Shown piece by piece: positions 5,387 through 8,753 of a stretch of 8,753 nucleotides of DNA. The notes beneath the pieces were generated by a model, which saw only the letters and a program-made list of their open reading frames with translations, was not told the origin of the DNA and did no database searches. Position 1 is the stretch's first letter. Each line of letters starts with the position of its first letter. The stretch covers positions 1 through 8,753 of the forward strand of contig CALKYG010000119.1 of NCBI GenBank assembly GCA_938003575.1, read 5' to 3'. Position numbers and translations under genes: made by a program. The stretch comes from an uncultured Alphaproteobacteria bacterium. GTDB lineage: Bacteria > Pseudomonadota > Alphaproteobacteria > Caulobacterales > Parvularculaceae.

Positions 5387-6136
5387 ATGACGAATTACGG
5401 TATCGGCGGCGAGGAAGTCCGCCAGGAATCGAGTTGGCGATATCCGCTCGGCATTTTCCTCGCCACACTCGTGCTTTGTGCGATTTTTCTCTATTATTAC
5501 GTCGGCCCCAGCGTCGATGCGCTCGGCGGCAATGTTCCAAGCCCTGCGATCAGCGAGGAGCCTGTCGCCCTTTCGGTGTCGGGGACCGAGTTCGCGATTC
5601 CCGCCAATTACACCGTATTCCCCCGCGACCGGCGCGGCGGGGCGCGCGATGAGGTCTGGCTTTACGCGCTCTGGCCCGCCCTTTCCGGATACGCGCCGTC
5701 GCGCCGCGACGACTTTGTTGAGAACGCGCCCGACACGCGCCGCATCGACATCCTGATCGCGGCGCGCACTTCGCCTTTCACCGAGCGCGAGCGCATCGAC
5801 ATTCTTTACATGCCGCAGACGATCGACCGGCGCGGCGCGCGCACGCCATGGCAGCTCATCAAGTACGAGTTCAAGGAACAGCGTTCGAATGTTCCGACGA
5901 GCGGGTATTCAGGAACGGAACTCTATCTCGGCGAAAGCGCCGGCAAGGAGATCATCGCCCTGTTCTGCTACAAGGAACGCGACGACGTGCCCAGTCCCGA
6001 ATGCTGGCGCGAACTGGAGCTGACGCCGAACGTCACGCTCACCTATCGCTTTAAGCGGCCCTATCTCGCCGAGTGGCGCAAGATCGACGAAGAAGTCATC
6101 GGTTTCGTCAAAGGGATGATGAGTGCGAACGGCTAG
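5387..6136 (+). CDS. membrane-anchored protein of unknown function
   Basis: A 249-residue protein I do not recognise. It has a short polar N-terminus, then one hydrophobic segment at about residues 20-39 (LGIFLATLVLCAIFLYYYVG), uncleaved in appearance, leaving a ~205-residue domain probably in the periplasm. That domain alternates strand-like stretches (EFAIPANYTVF, RIDILIAA, RIDILYM, ELYLGES) with charged loops and carries two cysteines, Cys194 (ALFCYKE) and Cys206 (SPECWREL), which could form a disulfide. Start: the ATG at 5387 has only a weak purine-rich sequence before it (ACGAG), but it leads directly into the membrane segment and no better start is near. It lies 140 bp after phoH and converges with the next minus-strand gene, 100 bp away. 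No clear terminator is seen between them. Confidence 0.8.
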   Translation: MTNYGIGGEEVRQESSWRYPLGIFLATLVLCAIFLYYYVGPSVDALGGNVPSPAISEEPVALSVSGTEFAIPANYTVFPRDRRGGARDEVWLYALWPALSGYAPSRRDDFVENAPDTRRIDILIAARTSPFTERERIDILYMPQTIDRRGARTPWQLIKYEFKEQRSNVPTSGYSGTELYLGESAGKEIIALFCYKERDDVPSPECWRELELTPNVTLTYRFKRPYLAEWRKIDEEVIGFVKGMMSANG

Positions 6137-6236
6137 CGGATAAAACGCGCCATTTGCTTCGCAATTTCCATTTTGCTTCTCGCCGGACGCATCGCTCTCG
6201 CGGAACGCGGGCGCCTGCTTTTTCGCGCATCGCGTT

Positions 6237-7661
6237 CTAGTCGCGGCCGAACAGGGCGCCGACCGCCGTCATCAACGGCGGCGATGCGATGAAGCCGATC
6301 GCCGTCATAAGACCGGCGAACAGCGCCGCCTCGACGCCTTCGCTCCACAGCCCTGCGATGTCGCTCGCGGCCACCGCGCAAACCGCGAGTATTGCGGCGG
6401 CGGCGTAGGCGAAAAGCGAATCCGCAAGCGCCATCCGGACAACCTCGCGCGTCTTGCGCCGCGGGTTGCGCCGGTCTCGCCATGCGAGAAAAAGCCCGGC
6501 GGTCAGGACGGCGGCAAGCCCCGTCGCCACGATGCGCGCGGTTTCAGAAGGCGGCGAAAAGCCTGAAAGCTCGACCCCCCACACGGCGATGCGCGCCGCT
6601 GCGGCGGTGAAGAGCGCAGCCATCAAGGCGGTTCTGAGCGATACGAAAGACAAGGCGGCGGCGACGGCGACAACCGTTATCAGCGCAATTTCTCCGGCGC
6701 TTGCGGAAACGTTCGCCTCAAACGCCGCGACGACGGCGATGATGAGGAAAATTGCGCTGAAGGCGATCGCCGAACTCGGCGGCAGTAGATTTCGGACCGC
6801 TGCAAGGAGCGGGCGCAGCGCCGCGCGGCGGCGATTCTCATCAACCGCCGTCCGCTCGGTCTCAGCCTTGAGCGCGAGCGCGCCCGCAAGGAAGCAAATG
6901 GCGCAGGCGGCGTGGAAGGCGGCGGCGGCGGCCGCGATCCACCCGGCGGCGAGCACGCCGGGCCCGTCTTGATCCGCTTCAAAGGCGCAGAGCGCAAGCG
7001 CCGCCCCCCCGACGACGAGCGCGAAGATCGCAGGCGCGGCGGCGCCCTTCGCCGCTTTCGCGGCGGCGTCGAAATTGTCGGCGCCTTCAGCGAATTCTCT
7101 CGAAAAGGCCGCAGCAATCTGGACGCAGAGCGCAGCGCCGGCGCCGCATGCAAAAGCGAGCGCCGCGCCCGATGACGGGATCGGCCCGAGCCGCGCCGTT
7201 TCCAGCGCGACGATGGAAAGCCCGGCGCTCGCCGCAATGAGCTGGGAAAGCAATCCGACGCCGGCGAACGCGATCGCCGACCGCCACAGCGGCGCGCCGG
7301 CCGCCAGCGAAAAAACCGCAGCCGACGCGCAGGCGAGCGCCAGATTTGCGTCGAAGGGTCCGAACGTCGCATCGGTCTGAAGCAGCAGGCGCCGTCCGGC
7401 GAGGATGAGCCCGGCCGATATCCCGGCGAAAATCATGCGCAGCCAGAAGTTCCGCGGCGCGGCGGCGCCGGTTGCGGCCGGCGCGGCGGCGACGAGGAAC
7501 AGCGCGGCGATGAACGAAACAGACGTCTCGGTGAACGCGATCGAAGCGTCGCGATAGGCGACCGAGGTCAGCGCGGCGGCCGCAAACGCAATGACGCCGC
7601 TGCAAAGCATCGGCCGGCCGGCCGCCAGCCCGCCGATCAATCCCGGTCCCCGCTCAGCCAA
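6237..7661 (-). CDS. polytopic inner-membrane protein of unknown function
   Basis: A 474-residue, Ala-rich, strongly hydrophobic protein with roughly 12-14 membrane segments (for example near 18-37, 44-62, 74-91, 105-122, 126-150, 164-184, 208-227, 236-264, 295-314, 322-341, 343-363, 374-394, 415-435 and 444-462). Two charged loops break the pattern: about 265-290 (ETERTAVDENRRR) and 394-410 (WRDRRNPRRKTREVVR). I cannot name a family; a transporter-like role is only a guess from topology. Start: the codon is TTG at 7661-7659, with AGGAGG at 7674-7669 seven bases before it, the strongest signal available. The gene follows the DUF3126 gene after 25 bp, so the two are probably one transcript. 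High Ala content makes several overlapping frames open, but the hydrophobic periodicity and start signal support this one. Confidence 0.82.
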   Translation of the reverse strand: MAERGPGLIGGLAAGRPMLCSGVIAFAAAALTSVAYRDASIAFTETSVSFIAALFLVAAAPAATGAAAPRNFWLRMIFAGISAGLILAGRRLLLQTDATFGPFDANLALACASAAVFSLAAGAPLWRSAIAFAGVGLLSQLIAASAGLSIVALETARLGPIPSSGAALAFACGAGAALCVQIAAAFSREFAEGADNFDAAAKAAKGAAAPAIFALVVGGAALALCAFEADQDGPGVLAAGWIAAAAAAFHAACAICFLAGALALKAETERTAVDENRRRAALRPLLAAVRNLLPPSSAIAFSAIFLIIAVVAAFEANVSASAGEIALITVVAVAAALSFVSLRTALMAALFTAAAARIAVWGVELSGFSPPSETARIVATGLAAVLTAGLFLAWRDRRNPRRKTREVVRMALADSLFAYAAAAILAVCAVAASDIAGLWSEGVEAALFAGLMTAIGFIASPPLMTAVGALFGRD

Positions 7662-7686
7662 AGCGCGGCCTCCTCAGGAAAGGGCG

Positions 7687-7908
7687 TCAGCCGCGGCGTT
7701 CCGGCAGATCCTCATCAAGGATCGCCATATTGAACTGATAGCAAAGGTCGCCGTCTTCATCGTCCCGGAAAATGACCCCTAAAAACTCGTCCCCGAAATA
7801 GACTTCGGCGCTGTCATCCTTGTTGGGCCGGCCGCGAACCGAGATATTGCCGAGGCCGAACTTCGTCCGGAAATATTGCTGGAGTCGGGCGATTTCAAAG
7901 GGGTCCAT
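7687..7908 (-). CDS. DUF3126 family protein
   Basis: A 73-residue protein matching DUF3126, a small alphaproteobacterial family of unknown function. The recognised core is MDPFEIARLQQYFRTKFG at the N-terminus, then ISVRGRPNKDDSAEVYFGDE, then FLGVIFRDDEDGDLCYQFNM, ending with AILDEDLPERRG. Its length is normal for the family. There is no signal peptide or membrane segment. Start: the ATG at 7908 begins the conserved MDPFEI and has GAGGA eight bases before it. ATGs further upstream in frame (7968, 7932) would add 8 to 20 residues foreign to the family. It is the first gene of a minus-strand pair with the polytopic membrane protein, behind the promoter at 7936-7964. Confidence 0.93.
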   Translation of the reverse strand: MDPFEIARLQQYFRTKFGLGNISVRGRPNKDDSAEVYFGDEFLGVIFRDDEDGDLCYQFNMAILDEDLPERRG

Positions 7909-7935
7909 CAGTCGGGTCCTCGTGCTGGACATTCC

Positions 7936-7964
7936 TCTTAGCCCCAACGCGTGCAGGATGGCAA
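7936..7964 (-). promoter_or_regulatory. predicted promoter of the DUF3126 operon
   Basis: The minus strand has TTGCCA (7964-7959), a 17-base spacer and CTAAGA (7941-7936), which would start transcription near 7929, about 20 bases before the DUF3126 ATG. It faces away from the promoter at 7981-8008. Sequence match only. Confidence 0.4.
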
Positions 7965-7980
7965 ACACGCCGCCGGACCT

Positions 7981-8008
7981 TTGCGCATTCAGCGTTTGCG
8001 CCTAGATA
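7981..8008 (+). promoter_or_regulatory. predicted promoter of the copper-chaperone operon
   Basis: TTGCGC (7981-7986) is followed after a 16-base spacer by TAGATA (8003-8008); the extended box CCTAGATA resembles GCTANAWC. Transcription would start near 8015, about 20 bases before the ATG. A direct repeat TTTGCGC (7980-7986 and 7995-8001, 15 bp apart) overlaps the -35 and the spacer and could be a regulator site, though it is short. Confidence 0.42.
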
Positions 8009-8033
8009 GGGCCGGCGTCATCCGGAGCCCTCC

Positions 8034-8546
8034 ATGAAAAAGGTCTTTTTTCTTTCGCTTTTCGCCATCGCCTCTGCCTGCGCCCGGCAGCCGGCGGACG
8101 CGCCGGCGCCCAAAGCGCTTTCCTGCGAGGCGAGCGAAAACGGATCCGTAACCGTCGAGGGCGCCTGGCTCAGGGAGCAAAAGGACGCGACCGCGATGAG
8201 CGCGGGATATTTCTCCGTATGCAACGGCACGATGGCCCCGGTCGTGCTGACCGGCGCCGCAACGCCGGCGGCGAGCGTCGTTGAACTGCATGAAACGACG
8301 CGCGACGCCGCCGGGGTCGTCTCGATGGCGCCGGCGGGCGATATCGAACTGAAACCCGGCGAGCGCGTAGTGTTCGCGCCCGGAGGCAAACACGCGATGC
8401 TGATGGGTCTTGCCGGTCCGATTTCAAGCGGCGACGAATTTCCGTTCATTCTGGAATTCGCGGGCGGCGCGCCTGTCGAGACGATTGCGGTCGCGAAGTC
8501 CAATGTCGAAGCGGCGGCGGACGCGGACAGCCACGGAGGACATTGA
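8034..8546 (+). CDS. PCu(A)C family copper-binding lipoprotein
   Basis: A 170-residue exported copper chaperone. The N-terminus MKKVFFLSLFAIASAC has a signal peptide ending in a lipobox-like ASAC, so Cys16 is probably lipidated. The Cu(I) site fits the family motif H(M)X10MX21HXM exactly in spacing: His86, Met98, His120 and Met122, with Glu at the usual Met next to His86. The flanking KHAMLMGL is diagnostic. Members pass copper to the CuA centre of cytochrome oxidase or buffer periplasmic copper. The C-terminal tail ends in DSHGGH, offering two more His ligands. GGAG lies about six bases before the ATG. The next gene starts 3 bp after the stop, and its Shine-Dalgarno sequence lies inside this gene's last codons. 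Confidence 0.94.
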   Translation: MKKVFFLSLFAIASACARQPADAPAPKALSCEASENGSVTVEGAWLREQKDATAMSAGYFSVCNGTMAPVVLTGAATPAASVVELHETTRDAAGVVSMAPAGDIELKPGERVVFAPGGKHAMLMGLAGPISSGDEFPFILEFAGGAPVETIAVAKSNVEAAADADSHGGH

Positions 8547-8549
8547 ACC

Positions 8550-8753
8550 GTGGCCTTCCGCACGAGCGACGGCGGCGGCGGCGGCGGACAGCGGAACGTC
8601 CTCGGCGGTCCGCTGGCGCTTTGCAGCGACAACCCGATGACCGGATTTTATCGAACCGGCTGTTGTCACTGGGGTCCGCAGGATGCTGGCGACCATACGG
8701 TGTGCGCGATCATGACCGACGAATTCCTCGCTTTTTCGAAGGCCGCCGGTAAC
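8550..8753 (+). CDS. DUF2237 family protein (5' part, runs off the window)
   Basis: The first 68 codons of a DUF2237 protein. Translation from the GTG at 8550 gives MAFRTSDGGG, more Gly, then QRNVLGGPLALCSDNPMTGF, YRTGCCHWGPQDAGDHTVCA and IMTDEFLAFSKAAGN. NVLGGPL, the C, PMTGFYR, GCC, HTVCA and MT.EFL.FSK positions are the family core, which is about 110-120 residues. Function is unknown; the conserved cysteines (27, 42, 43, 55) suggest metal or redox use (inference). A TGA lies two codons upstream of the GTG, so no earlier start is possible. The Shine-Dalgarno sequence GGAGGA (8535-8540) is nine bases before it. It is probably co-transcribed with the copper chaperone. Codons 8-13 are five GGC and one GGA, a six-glycine run. 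Confidence 0.93.
   Translation, partial: MAFRTSDGGGGGGQRNVLGGPLALCSDNPMTGFYRTGCCHWGPQDAGDHTVCAIMTDEFLAFSKAAGN

Noticed and set aside
6137..6236. Terminator between the convergent genes at 6136 and 6237
   Set aside because: AACGCG and CGCGTT near 6204-6233 can pair only around a large loop and no T-tract follows.
6454..7380. Plus- and minus-strand frames overlapping the polytopic protein
   Set aside because: They are Ala/Arg-rich shadows without hydrophobic periodicity, domains or ribosome binding sites.

Overview
The window looks like ordinary chromosome from a GC-rich alphaproteobacterium. The 16S rRNA 5' end, the rRNA promoter type (TTGACA, then an ACTAAATC box), the boxA of the form GCTCTTTGACA and several small protein families (DUF3126, DUF2237, PCu(A)C, a short PhoH, a two-CBS protein) all fit that group. 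I cannot assign a genus. There is no mobile element, CRISPR array or tRNA, and base composition is uniform.

Layout. Positions 1-432 hold the start of an rRNA operon running leftwards: the first ~59 bases of 16S, a ~315-base leader with hairpins and boxA, the promoter and an AT-rich UP-like stretch. Positions 433-842 are non-coding and carry an imperfect palindrome and three copies of a 21-bp repeat. A secreted fasciclin-domain protein (843-1355, +) ends at a clear intrinsic terminator. Facing it on the minus strand are a two-CBS-domain protein and, upstream of that, a rhomboid protease (1411-2683). A divergent promoter region (2684-2858) leads into a plus-strand pair: a tandem PilZ protein and a GYF_2 protein with a SinR/Cas2-like C-terminal domain. 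A short PhoH ATPase and a membrane-anchored protein of unknown function follow on the plus strand. On the minus strand are a 474-residue polytopic membrane protein and DUF3126. The window ends with a plus-strand pair: a PCu(A)C copper-binding lipoprotein and the start of a DUF2237 gene, which runs off the right edge.

How the genes may work together. The PilZ protein has two complete c-di-GMP binding signatures and sits 26 bp from the GYF_2/SinR-like gene, so the two are probably co-transcribed and may share a second-messenger-linked role (inference). The copper chaperone and DUF2237 are 3 bp apart. The codons for the chaperone's C-terminal His-Gly-Gly-His also form the Shine-Dalgarno sequence of DUF2237. 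The DUF3126 and polytopic genes are 25 bp apart and read from a promoter that faces the copper gene's promoter.

Nothing here is obviously an undescribed defence or mobile system. The least ordinary items are the GYF_2 plus SinR/Cas2-like fusion next to the double-PilZ protein, and the two membrane proteins I do not recognise.
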